From: Ignavibacteriaceae bacterium
Lineage (GTDB): Bacteria; Bacteroidota; Ignavibacteria; Ignavibacteriales; Ignavibacteriaceae
Assembly: GCA_013388525.1 (NCBI GenBank)
Contig: JACAFA010000128.1
Location: forward strand, 1-34,809
Length of the DNA: 34,809 nt
Direction: 5' to 3'
Position 1 is the first letter of the stretch, and each line of letters opens with the position of its first letter. The notes below the pieces were generated by a model. It searched no databases, was not told the DNA's origin, and saw nothing but the letters and a program-made list of their open reading frames with translations. Shown here in pieces: positions 1-7,308 of this stretch. Made by a program: the position numbers and the translations under genes.

Positions 1-578
1 ATTTTCATTCCGACAAAATTATCAGCGAATTGCTCTTCACTGTTTGCGAATCCTGTCCAGGTTTTTCCATCAACCAAAAGTTTTCCGTCTTTTGTTTTAG
101 CTTTAAGAAGAACACAAGTAGCGTGACAAACTATTGCAACAACTTTTCCTGCTTCATAAAAATCTGAAACAAACTTGTGAAGTTTTTGATTATCGATGAA
201 AGTGTACATCGGAGATTGACCGCCGGCTAAAAATAAAACATCATAATCTTCAATCTTAACTTGCGAAATGCTCTTTGTGTTCTCGAGTAGCTTTGAATGG
301 TTTGGAGAACTCAGAAAACCTAAACTAATTAAATCGTGAGCAGAGTAACCGCGTTCGTGTCTTGGATCGCTGAAACCATCAAGCTCTAGTTTCCCTCCAT
401 CGGGGCTAACAATTTCAACTTCATATCCTTTTTCAGTGAACTCAAAATAAGGATGAGTTAACTCTGCAGCCCAAAATCCAATTGGCCAGCCGGTTTGCTT
501 TGATACGGATGGATTTGCAGCAACGAGTAAGACTTTTTTTCTTTTTTCCGGAATTAATACATCAATGTTTGCGCTCAT
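1..578 (-). CDS. DJ-1/PfpI family protein (class I glutamine amidotransferase-like), 3' end cut by window edge
   Basis: The minus strand reads from ATG at 578-576 to the window edge, giving 192 residues without a stop, so the C-terminus is missing. The fold is recognisable as DJ-1/PfpI: a hydrophobic first strand (KKVLLVAANP), a conserved Glu in FWAAELTHPY (E39), the LAGGQSPMY segment, and the nucleophile elbow AIVCHATC with the likely catalytic Cys at residue 151. The TGWPIGFWAAELTHPY signature is typical of the Hsp31/YDR533-like branch, whose members act as chaperones, glyoxalases or amidase-like enzymes on reactive carbonyl damage. Which activity applies here cannot be read from sequence. 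The gene diverges from a HxlR regulator 120 bp away, a frequent arrangement for stress-induced detoxification genes, so control by that regulator is inferred. The following His residue is CH, as expected for the family. Confidence 0.9.
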   Translation of the reverse strand, partial: MSANIDVLIPEKRKKVLLVAANPSVSKQTGWPIGFWAAELTHPYFEFTEKGYEVEIVSPDGGKLELDGFSDPRHERGYSAHDLISLGFLSSPNHSKLLENTKSISQVKIEDYDVLFLAGGQSPMYTFIDNQKLHKFVSDFYEAGKVVAIVCHATCVLLKAKTKDGKLLVDGKTWTGFANSEEQFADNFVGMK

Positions 579-610
579 AATATTTCCTTTGATTTATAAA
601 TAATAAATTA

Positions 611-642
611 TTTGCACAAATCTATATTATATGGTATTTTTA
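611..642 (+). promoter_or_regulatory. Bacteroidota-type promoter for the HxlR gene
   Basis: TTTG at 611-614 is followed after 20 bp by TATTTTTA at 635-642, which is TAnnTTTG with the last base changed. Transcription would begin near 649, just upstream of two palindromes at 653-683. That is a good position for autorepression. Confidence 0.45.
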
Positions 643-647
643 CGCAA
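617..647 (-). promoter_or_regulatory. Bacteroidota-type promoter for the DJ-1/PfpI gene
   Basis: On the minus strand there is TTG (647-645), exactly 20 bp, then TAGATTTG (624-617). This matches the TTG...TAnnTTTG consensus of the Bacteroidota primary sigma factor. It overlaps the plus-strand promoter of the HxlR gene almost completely. A TATAAT hexamer also lies on the minus strand at 631-626. No transcript data are available. Confidence 0.55.
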
Positions 648-652
648 GTACA

Positions 653-683
653 TACTAAAAAGTAATATACTATACAAATAGTA
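653..683. promoter_or_regulatory. Two palindromic operator candidates for the HxlR regulator
   Basis: Two perfect inverted repeats lie side by side: TACT-AAAA-AGTA (653-664) and TACTAT-ACAA-ATAGTA (668-683). Their centres are 17 bp apart and both share the TACT/AGTA half-site. HxlR-family winged-helix dimers bind short palindromes of this general kind next to their own genes. The sites lie between the overlapping divergent promoters and the HxlR start codon, so binding could block HxlR transcription and affect the -33 region of the divergent gene. Confidence 0.6.
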
Positions 684-698
684 AGTAATGGAGATAAT

Positions 699-1037
699 AT
701 GCCTGAATTTAATTTTAAAGGAAAAAAATATAACAATCCGGTAGAACTTTCACTTGATATTATTGGCGGTAAATGGAAAATGCCAATTATCTGGAGGCTA
801 AAGGATGACTCAAGGAGATATGGCGAACTGAAGAGATCCTTATCAGGAGTAACTCATAAAATGCTTACACAACAACTTCGGGAACTGGAAGAAGCTGAAA
901 TCATAAGCAGAAAAGTATACTCTGAAATTCCACCCAAAGTAGAATATAGTTTAACATTACTTGGAAAATCAGTAATACCAGTAATTGATTTATTGAGAGA
1001 GTGGGGAGAAGAATACAGAAGTGTCTTTACAAAATAA
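699..1037 (+). CDS. HxlR-type winged-helix transcriptional regulator
   Basis: This 112-residue protein is a complete HxlR domain. NPVELSLDIIGGKWKMPIIW begins at about residue 13, the recognition region lies around GVTHKMLTQQLRELEEAEII, and the wing is KVYSEIPPKVEYSLTLLG. It acts as a dimeric DNA-binding repressor or activator. The start is supported by GGAG at 690-693, five bases before the ATG. Many HxlR proteins (for example YodB) begin with a Cys-Pro-Val motif whose Cys senses quinones or electrophiles. Here that position is Asn (NNPV) and I find no Cys in the whole protein, so a thiol switch is excluded unless it lies on a partner. The likely targets are itself and the divergent DJ-1/PfpI gene. 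Confidence 0.93.
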   Translation: MPEFNFKGKKYNNPVELSLDIIGGKWKMPIIWRLKDDSRRYGELKRSLSGVTHKMLTQQLRELEEAEIISRKVYSEIPPKVEYSLTLLGKSVIPVIDLLREWGEEYRSVFTK

Positions 1038-1164
1038 AATATTTCTCTTTCAACTGAACTATTTCTTTCAGAGCATCGTCTATATGCTGAATATTATTTT
1101 TTCAATTCATTAGAATGATTATTTTTCCAACAAGATAATATTAAATTTAACCCGAACTTATAAA

Positions 1165-1407
1165 ATGTCATCCTACAGAGAACAAAAAAAGTATCTTGAA
1201 TCATTAAAGAAATACGAGAGAAGTTTTACTCGCCAGGAATATGATGAATATAAATTGTTCGTAAAAAGAGATAAAGATGATGATGAGTTTGATACTGTTT
1301 CAATGAAACGACTTAAAGAACTTCACGATAAATATCATAAACCAGTTGATACTTCAAAGTATGATAAATTCTTCAAAAAAAGTGATGATAATACCTTGGA
1401 GAATTGA
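1165..1407 (+). CDS. Small charged protein of unknown function
   Basis: This is an 80-residue, very hydrophilic protein rich in Lys, Asp, Glu and Tyr. It has no signal peptide, membrane segment or Cys. A helical, amphipathic pattern (REQKKYLESLKKYERSFTRQ) suggests a small soluble helical protein. I do not recognise a family. The ORF stands alone between the HxlR gene and the DUF2723 gene. There is no clear Shine-Dalgarno sequence, which is not unusual in this group. A promoter for the following gene starts only 20 bp after its stop, so it is probably a separate transcription unit. It could be a chance ORF, but the length and lysine-rich bias resemble real small genes of the group. Confidence 0.6.
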   Translation: MSSYREQKKYLESLKKYERSFTRQEYDEYKLFVKRDKDDDEFDTVSMKRLKELHDKYHKPVDTSKYDKFFKKSDDNTLEN

Positions 1408-1426
1408 TCTCAACAAATTTCTTTTC

Positions 1427-1458
1427 ATTGTGTACAACCCTAATTGTAGCTAATTTTG
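1427..1458 (+). promoter_or_regulatory. Bacteroidota-type promoter upstream of the DUF2723 gene
   Basis: ATTG at 1427-1430 is followed by exactly 20 bp and a perfect TAATTTTG at 1451-1458, matching TTG-N20-TAnnTTTG. The DUF2723 start codon is 26 bp downstream and is preceded by GAGGA at 1475-1479. This is the best-matching plus-strand promoter in the window. Confidence 0.65.
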
Positions 1459-1483
1459 ATTTTCTTTTATAAATGAGGAAATA

Positions 1484-4456
1484 ATGAACTTAAAACTATT
1501 ACATAGAATCTATGCAGCAGTAGTCTTTCTTTTTACTCTTGTGATTTATTGGATGACAGTCCAACCTTCGGTTTCCTTCTGGGATTGCGGAGAATTCATC
1601 GCTGCCAGCTATTCACTGCAAGTTCCGCATCCGCCGGGAGCTCCGTTCTTCCTTATACTTGGAAACATTTTTTCAAAAATACCGTTTTTTGATAATGTTG
1701 GTTTTAAGGTTAATCTTATTTCTGTTTTATCCAGTGCACTTACTGCTTTGTTCCTTTACCTTGTGGCAGTTAAGCTCATTAATATTTTTAAAGGAAAGAA
1801 TCCTGAAAATTCCTTAGATGCAATAGTAACTTATACTGCAGCTGCAATTGGTGCACTGTCTTTATCTTTCAGTGATACTTTCTGGTTTAATGGTGTTGAA
1901 GCTGAAGTTTATGCATTTAGCACTCTTCTTGTTGCTGCAATCACTTATCTGATAATACGATGGTATGAAAGAGCTGACAATAAAGATGCAGAGAAGTATA
2001 TTCTTGCCATCGCATACCTCGTTGGACTATCCATTGGTGTACATCTTATGAGCGTACTAACAATTGTTCCGGTTGTTATGATAATATTTTTTAGAAAATA
2101 TCTGGAAGATGAGGGAGCTTTACTAAAAACAGGTTATATTTTATTAGTTCACGCAGGGATAGTCCTGGTATTAGCTCTTATTTGGTGGTCAGGAGAAACA
2201 TCTTCTACTCCTCCTTCTCCGGATGATTATAAAGATTTCGATTCGAAGTTTAAGATTATGATTTTGGGCATCAGCGCAGTGATAATGGGTATTTACTGGA
2301 AAAAACTTTTTAACAAAAACTCTTTTTATCTGCCAATTATAATTGGAGGTGTTGCTCTCTTTGCAACATACCCCGGGGTTGTAAAATTTCTTCCGGCACT
2401 TATGACTGCAATAGGGAAGGAAAATATTATAGTTGAAGTTATACTATTTTTAGCAATCCTTTCAGCTCTTGGTTTTGCTGTTCATTACTCAATCAAAAAC
2501 AGCAAGCCAACACTTCATATGATTCTTATGTCCTCAATTTTTATTTTGATAGGATTTACTACTTTCGCGATGGTAATCATTCGTGCAAATCAAAATCCTC
2601 CGATGAATGAGAATGAGCCAAATACTTTTCCGAAGCTGGAACAATATCTTAACAGAGAGCAGTATGGAGATTTTCCAACATTTAAAAGAAGATTTACAAG
2701 TGAATCTCATCAGCAGGGAGTTTATACCAATTATTCAAGTGACCTTGACTTCTTTTACAGATACCAGATGAATCATATGATGACCAGATACTGGTTATGG
2801 AATTACGCAGGTCGTGAAGGATGGACTCAGGATGATGGAGCTAATATCGCTCCGTTTAATTTTGTAGGAAATATTTTCGGGAAAATTTTCTCAGTCAACT
2901 TTGAAGGAAATACAAATTATTCTTTGTTTGGTATTCCGTTCCTTATAGGTCTCTTTGGAATTTACTACCATTTCAAGCGTGACTGGAAGATGGCTTCTAT
3001 CTTTATGGTAATGTTCATTTTGATGGGATATCTTACTGCATTTTATCAGAACCAGCAGCAGCCGCAGCCAAGAGAAAGAGATTATTTTTATGTGGGTGCG
3101 TTTTTTGTCTTTTCAATTTGGATTGCTATTGGTGTTCGTGGTATCGTTGATCTGCTTCAGAAAGTAATCAAGAAAGAAACATACGGAACTGCTGCTGTTT
3201 TTGCTGTTCTTGTTTTTACTTTTATTCTTGTGCCGGTTAGAATGCTTCGGGCAAATTACTTTACTCACGATCGTTCAAGAAACTGGGTACCTTGGGATTA
3301 TTCATATAATATCTTACAAAGTACAGGACCAAACGGTATATTATTTACAAACGGTGATAATGATACTTTCCCGCTCTGGTATCTTCAGGATGTAGAAGGT
3401 GTAAGAAGAGATGTTAAAATTGTAAACCTGAGCTTGTTGAATACAGATTGGTATGTAAGACAACTGAAGAACAACGATCCATACGGTGTTGGTACTGTGA
3501 AAATCAGAATTCCAGATTCAAGAATAAATCCGCAAGACTTAAGACCTGCCCAGTGGTCACCAACTGATATAACTATTTCGACACCCAAATTCACTAATTC
3601 AGAAGAGCGGCAGAATATTATTAACGAATATGCTATTAAAGATACTTCTGTAATTGCTGCCGGAAAGATGACCTGGAAGATGCCCAACACATTGACCTTC
3701 GGTGATATTAAAGCAGTTCGTGTACAGGATATTATGGTTAAAGAAATTGTAGAAGCCAATAACTGGGAAAGACCAATTTACTTTGCAGTTACCTGTTCTG
3801 ATGACAGCAAAATCGGTTTGCAGGACTATCTGAAGATGGAAGGGATGACTTTCAGGCTTGTACCTGAGAAGCGAAAACCCGGCAGTGAATTTATAAATGA
3901 AGACGTAGTAAGATTACAGCTTGAAGAAAATAAAGTAGCAAGTAAAAGCTATAAGCCCGGTTTCAGGTTTACAGGTTTGAATGACCCGACTATCTTTTTT
4001 GATGATAACCATACTCGTATGGTTCAGAATTATCGGAATGCCTTTATGAGACTTGCAGTTTATTACAGAAGCATTGGAAACAACGAAAAACTTGTTGCTA
4101 CATTAAATGATATGAACGAGAAACTTCCATACAAAATATTAGGTATGGATAACGGTCTGTTATTCGAAATAGCTAATCTTTACTATTTTGCCGGTGACAG
4201 AGAAAAATTTGCTGAAATTTCTGCTGATGTAGAGGCAAAAGCTTTAGCGGATCTTGAGAAAAATCCTGATGATGTTCAGTCTTATTATAATCCTTACAGA
4301 TTGCTGATCGAAATTTACGAGAACACAGAGCAATACGATAAGCTGCTTGCTCTCTGGCAAAAACTTGAAAACATGTTTCCAAATGATCCGACGGTTAAAT
4401 CAAATATTGAAAGATACAGGCAAATGACTCAGCCTAAAGATACATCGGGGAACTAA
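1484..4456 (+). CDS. DUF2723 membrane protein, O-mannosyltransferase-like, with C-terminal soluble region
   Basis: The 990-residue protein begins with a transmembrane segment (residues 10-27) and the DUF2723 signature FWDCGEFIAASY (32-43) with HPPGAP (49-54). It continues with about a dozen hydrophobic helices to roughly residue 600, then a soluble domain and a helical, TPR-like tail (about 840-980). The acidic pair D34/E37 in the first extracytoplasmic loop resembles the catalytic loop of GT-C protein mannosyltransferases. DUF2723 is related to TMEM260, an O-mannosyltransferase. A role in glycosylating secreted proteins from a lipid-linked sugar is therefore plausible but unproven here. The gene has its own promoter and ends at a strong terminator, so it appears to be monocistronic. 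A GT9 glycosyltransferase follows. Confidence 0.9.
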   Translation: MNLKLLHRIYAAVVFLFTLVIYWMTVQPSVSFWDCGEFIAASYSLQVPHPPGAPFFLILGNIFSKIPFFDNVGFKVNLISVLSSALTALFLYLVAVKLINIFKGKNPENSLDAIVTYTAAAIGALSLSFSDTFWFNGVEAEVYAFSTLLVAAITYLIIRWYERADNKDAEKYILAIAYLVGLSIGVHLMSVLTIVPVVMIIFFRKYLEDEGALLKTGYILLVHAGIVLVLALIWWSGETSSTPPSPDDYKDFDSKFKIMILGISAVIMGIYWKKLFNKNSFYLPIIIGGVALFATYPGVVKFLPALMTAIGKENIIVEVILFLAILSALGFAVHYSIKNSKPTLHMILMSSIFILIGFTTFAMVIIRANQNPPMNENEPNTFPKLEQYLNREQYGDFPTFKRRFTSESHQQGVYTNYSSDLDFFYRYQMNHMMTRYWLWNYAGREGWTQDDGANIAPFNFVGNIFGKIFSVNFEGNTNYSLFGIPFLIGLFGIYYHFKRDWKMASIFMVMFILMGYLTAFYQNQQQPQPRERDYFYVGAFFVFSIWIAIGVRGIVDLLQKVIKKETYGTAAVFAVLVFTFILVPVRMLRANYFTHDRSRNWVPWDYSYNILQSTGPNGILFTNGDNDTFPLWYLQDVEGVRRDVKIVNLSLLNTDWYVRQLKNNDPYGVGTVKIRIPDSRINPQDLRPAQWSPTDITISTPKFTNSEERQNIINEYAIKDTSVIAAGKMTWKMPNTLTFGDIKAVRVQDIMVKEIVEANNWERPIYFAVTCSDDSKIGLQDYLKMEGMTFRLVPEKRKPGSEFINEDVVRLQLEENKVASKSYKPGFRFTGLNDPTIFFDDNHTRMVQNYRNAFMRLAVYYRSIGNNEKLVATLNDMNEKLPYKILGMDNGLLFEIANLYYFAGDREKFAEISADVEAKALADLEKNPDDVQSYYNPYRLLIEIYENTEQYDKLLALWQKLENMFPNDPTVKSNIERYRQMTQPKDTSGN

Positions 4457-4479
4457 TTTATGAATTTATCAAAGATTTG

Positions 4480-4505
4480 GTCCGGCAAATGCCGGACTTT
4501 TTTTT
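4480..4505 (+). terminator. Rho-independent terminator after the DUF2723 gene
   Basis: A perfect 7-bp stem, GTCCGGC (4480-4486) and GCCGGAC (4491-4497) with an AAAT loop, runs straight into eight T (4498-4505). It ends 13 bp before the next start codon, so the GT9 gene must rely on read-through or a promoter inside this short gap. Confidence 0.9.
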
Positions 4506-4518
4506 GTAAATTTTCGAT

Positions 4519-5598
4519 ATGAAAATTCTGATTATTGCTCTCTCCGGAATCGGTGATGCGTTGATGTTCACTCCTGCTTTAAAGCTGCTTGGAAAATATT
4601 TGCCCGGGGCAGAAATTGATGCATTGGTGATGTATAAAGGGGCAAAAGAAATTTACTCTTCTAACCCCAATCTGAATAAAGTAATCTACTTTAATTTTTT
4701 AGAAGAGGGTGCTTTTAAGTCGTTGAAATTTCTTATTCACTTAAGAAAAAAATATGACGCCTCAATAAATGTTTATCCTTCAAACAGAAAAGAATATAAC
4801 TTAATCAGTTTTGTTATTGGAGCTAAAAAGAGAGCCGGTGTTGTGTATCTTAGAAAAAATACAAGCAATTTTGGTTTTCTGAATAATATCAGAGTGGTTG
4901 AAAATGACAATGTTCATAATGTTCAAACCAATATCAAATTGTGCGAAGCACTAATTGGTAAAAAGTTTAATGAAGAACCCGCCCTTGAATTTCCTATTCC
5001 GGAAAGTGAATATGTTTCGGCAAAAAAGTATTTAAATGAACTTGGAACTTCAGACAATGAACTTGTAATTGGCTTTCATCCGGGTTGTGCAACATTAAAG
5101 AATCATATTAAACGGAGATGGGAGCCTGAAAAATTTGCCGATCTTGGTAAAAAATTAATTCAAGATCACAATGCAAGAATATTACTTTTTGGCGGACCCG
5201 AAGAAGATGTGCTTAAAGAAAAAATCAGCGCTTTAATTAATTCTGACAAAGTTGATATTGTAAAAGCCGAGAGCCTGACGCTAAGCAGCGCGATTTTGAA
5301 GCGATGCAATGTTTTTGTGACTAATGATTCAAGCCAGATGCATATTGCGGCAGCGATGGGTTTAAAAGTTGTTGCGATAATCGGTCCAACAAATCAGAAA
5401 TATATTTATCCATGGAAAACTGAGCACCAGATTGTCTCTCTTAACCTTGATTGCTCACCTTGTTTTTTCTATTCACCACGACCGCTCATTTGTAACCGAA
5501 CAGATGTTAAATTCAAATGTATCAAAGAGTTGACGGTTGATATGGTTTATTCTTCAGTTACAAAATACCTGCAAACACAATCAGGTTTTTTGTCTTAA
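4519..5598 (+). CDS. Glycosyltransferase family 9 (heptosyltransferase-like)
   Basis: This 359-residue protein has the two-Rossmann GT-B layout of GT9. The N-terminal domain opens with ILIIALSGIGDALMFTPALK, matching the glycine-rich start of WaaC/WaaF/RfaF-like enzymes. The C-terminal domain has the donor-binding stretch IGFHPGCATLKNHIKRRW (about 183-200) and VTNDSSQMHIAAAMG (about 268-282). These enzymes transfer heptose or related sugars from a nucleotide donor onto lipopolysaccharide core or other glycans at the inner face of the inner membrane. The CxxC-like PCFFYSPRP region near the C-terminus is usual for the family. Donor and acceptor cannot be assigned. The start lies immediately after a terminator, with only 13 bp of leader. 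Confidence 0.9.
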   Translation: MKILIIALSGIGDALMFTPALKLLGKYLPGAEIDALVMYKGAKEIYSSNPNLNKVIYFNFLEEGAFKSLKFLIHLRKKYDASINVYPSNRKEYNLISFVIGAKKRAGVVYLRKNTSNFGFLNNIRVVENDNVHNVQTNIKLCEALIGKKFNEEPALEFPIPESEYVSAKKYLNELGTSDNELVIGFHPGCATLKNHIKRRWEPEKFADLGKKLIQDHNARILLFGGPEEDVLKEKISALINSDKVDIVKAESLTLSSAILKRCNVFVTNDSSQMHIAAAMGLKVVAIIGPTNQKYIYPWKTEHQIVSLNLDCSPCFFYSPRPLICNRTDVKFKCIKELTVDMVYSSVTKYLQTQSGFLS

Positions 5599-5647
5599 TC
5601 TTTCTTTAGTTTTAATTTGAATCACACAATTCTTATTTCTTTGTGCA

Positions 5648-6478
5648 ATGAAGAAGGAATATAACATTTTCATAGTTTCTGATGGAACCGGTCGTACAGC
5701 CGAGCAGGCACTCAATGCTGCGCTGGCTCAATTCGGTAATGTTAAAGTGAACCTCTTCAGAAGACCAAAGGTAAGGACAGAACAAAGGGTTATCAATGTG
5801 ATTAAGGAAGCAAAAGACAGTAGTGGCTTCATCGTACATACACTGGTAACTGATAAGCTTCGCGAAGCCATGCTTCGTGGAGGAAGAAAAAATAATGTTG
5901 ATACCATTGACTTAATGGGCAGCTTACTCGCAAGACTTTCCGAGGAATTTTCTATATCGCCGGCTGAAAAGCCGGGACTTTTCGAGCAGTTGAATAAAAC
6001 CTATTTCAGAAGAATTGAATCAATGGAATTTGCTTTTCATCACGATGATGGTCAGCGTGTTAATGAACTGAAAAAAGCCGAGATAGTCTTGCTTGGTGTT
6101 TCGAGAACTTTCAAAACTCCGCTGAGTATTTACCTGGCGTTCAAGGGATGGTTTGTTGCGAATGTTCCGATTGTGATGGGACAGGAGCTCCCTCCAATAA
6201 TTAATAAGCTGCTTGCTTCAAATATATTTTGTCTGGATACAAATGCCCGTGCCTTGGCTGAACTACGGCGTGCAAGGCAAAGCTATCTTGGTGGCGCTGT
6301 GGGAGATTATGATGATATCGATTATGTCAGGATGGAACTAATGCATGCAAGAAATATTTTTAGTAAGAATCCGGGTTGGGCAATTATAAATGTAACAAAT
6401 AAACCCATAGAGGAAATTGCCTCGGAGATTTTAACTTTAAAAGGTGAAAGAGGAAAAGGGGATAGATTCCCCGGTTGA
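5648..6478 (+). CDS. Pyruvate phosphate dikinase / PEP synthase regulatory protein (kinase-pyrophosphorylase, DUF299)
   Basis: At 276 residues this is full length for the family. It opens with IFIVSDGTGRTAEQALNAAL and carries SMEFAFHHDDGQ (about 125-136) and the P-loop GVSRTFKTP (150-158) followed by SIYLAFKGWFVANVP. Family members use ADP to phosphorylate and Pi to dephosphorylate a Thr on PPDK or PEP synthase, switching gluconeogenic PEP production off and on. The usual residue before Lys in the P-loop is Ser or Gly; here it is Phe155, a minor deviation. The neighbouring target enzyme is not in the window. The last residues (GERGKGDRFPG) look like a non-conserved tail. The start is only 49 bp after the GT9 stop and no clear Shine-Dalgarno sequence is seen. 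Confidence 0.92.
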   Translation: MKKEYNIFIVSDGTGRTAEQALNAALAQFGNVKVNLFRRPKVRTEQRVINVIKEAKDSSGFIVHTLVTDKLREAMLRGGRKNNVDTIDLMGSLLARLSEEFSISPAEKPGLFEQLNKTYFRRIESMEFAFHHDDGQRVNELKKAEIVLLGVSRTFKTPLSIYLAFKGWFVANVPIVMGQELPPIINKLLASNIFCLDTNARALAELRRARQSYLGGAVGDYDDIDYVRMELMHARNIFSKNPGWAIINVTNKPIEEIASEILTLKGERGKGDRFPG

Positions 6479-6521
6479 AAAAATAATCATTAACCGAAGT
6501 TACACAACAAAGCTGAATTCA

Positions 6522-6607
6522 GTCATTCCGGCTTGTCCGGAATCTAAAAGACTCACATGATCGAAAGATTCTGGACTCCCCGCTAATTGGCGTGTCGCCA
6601 GAATGAC
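6522..6607. repeat. Palindromic intergenic repeat with GTCATTC ends
   Basis: The 86-bp element is bounded by GTCATTCCGG (6522-6531) and CCAGAATGAC (6598-6607), which pair at 9 of 10 positions. Inside, TCCGGAATCT (6536-6545) pairs with AGATTCTGGA (6566-6575) at 9 of 10, and GGCG-TGT-CGCC forms a small third hairpin (6589-6599). A diverged relative with the same GTCATTCCGG end is at 30397-30486. There is no ORF inside, so it is a REP/MITE-like non-autonomous element filling the gap between two genes. Confidence 0.75.
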
Positions 6608-6655
6608 ATTTTGCATAACTTCAATCATTAATATAATTACTTAAAGAACTTCAAT

Positions 6656-7108
6656 ATGAACTCAAAAAAAGTTGTGGAAGATTTTATAGCCCAGAAGAAA
6701 ATTGCAGTTGTCGGTGTTTCCCGTAAAAAGACAAAATTCGGAAACGCTATTTACAAAGAGCTGAAACAAAAAGGTTATCTGGTTTTTCCGATCAATCCTA
6801 ATATGCAAACTTTCGAAGGAAATATATGTTATCCTGATTTAAACTCTCTTCCTGAAAAAGTTGATGCTGTTGTTATTAATGTTCCTCCTGCACAGACAGA
6901 AAAGGTAGTGAGAGAAGCTAAAGAAGCCGGGATTAATAAAGTATGGTTACAGCAGGGATCCCAATCAGATGAAGCAGTAAAATTTTGTGAAGAAAACGGA
7001 ATTGATTGTGTATCCAATGAATGTATATTAATGTTTGCACAACCTTCTGCTTTTATTCATCGTGCACACAAATGGGTGTGGGGAGTTTTAGGCAAACTGC
7101 CTGCTTAG
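6656..7108 (+). CDS. YccU-type CoA-binding protein
   Basis: The 150-residue protein is a single CoA-binding Rossmann domain. It shows the nucleotide loop IAVVGVSRKKTKFGN (about 17-31), VFPINPNM (about 43-50), the conserved DAVVINVPPAQTEKVV (about 70-85), GINKVWLQQGSQSDEA, and the C-terminal GIDCVSNECILM segment. The family is related to the CoA-binding domain of succinyl-CoA synthetase and stands alone in many bacteria. Binding of CoA or an acyl-CoA is expected, but no enzymatic role is established. Length matches stand-alone relatives. The ATG lies 48 bp after the palindromic repeat 6522-6607, so the gene is probably transcribed separately from the kinase-phosphatase gene. Confidence 0.9.
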   Translation: MNSKKVVEDFIAQKKIAVVGVSRKKTKFGNAIYKELKQKGYLVFPINPNMQTFEGNICYPDLNSLPEKVDAVVINVPPAQTEKVVREAKEAGINKVWLQQGSQSDEAVKFCEENGIDCVSNECILMFAQPSAFIHRAHKWVWGVLGKLPA

Positions 7109-7210
7109 CTGATCTATTGACAGCATAATGCAGATAGTGAAGTTTCAGGAAATAAAACACAAATGTCAAATAAATACTAATCTCAAACATCCAATTATCA
7201 AACTATCTGA

Positions 7211-7266
7211 TTGGGATTTTGTATTTGAAAATTATTTGTTATTTGGTGCTTGTGATTTGTAATTTA
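7211..7266. repeat. Degenerate ATTTG-rich short repeat in an intergenic gap
   Basis: The 200-bp gap before the methyltransferase contains four ATTTG units (starting at 7223, 7234, 7241 and 7255) in a T/G-rich tract. There is no inverted structure or ORF. It is probably a decayed simple-sequence repeat. Confidence 0.35.
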
Positions 7267-7308
7267 CTCGCAAATAATATTTCAACTAATTAAACCCCAA
7301 TAAAAATT

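Noticed and set aside
3201..3759. ORFs in other frames inside the DUF2723 gene (3201-3395 plus, 3385-3759 minus)
   Set aside because: They lie wholly within a clearly coding gene, lack recognisable domains, and have composition typical of out-of-frame reading.
6450..6477. GGGGA...TCCCC mini-hairpin at the end of the kinase-phosphatase gene as a terminator
   Set aside because: The stem is only five pairs, lies within the coding sequence and lacks a T-run.
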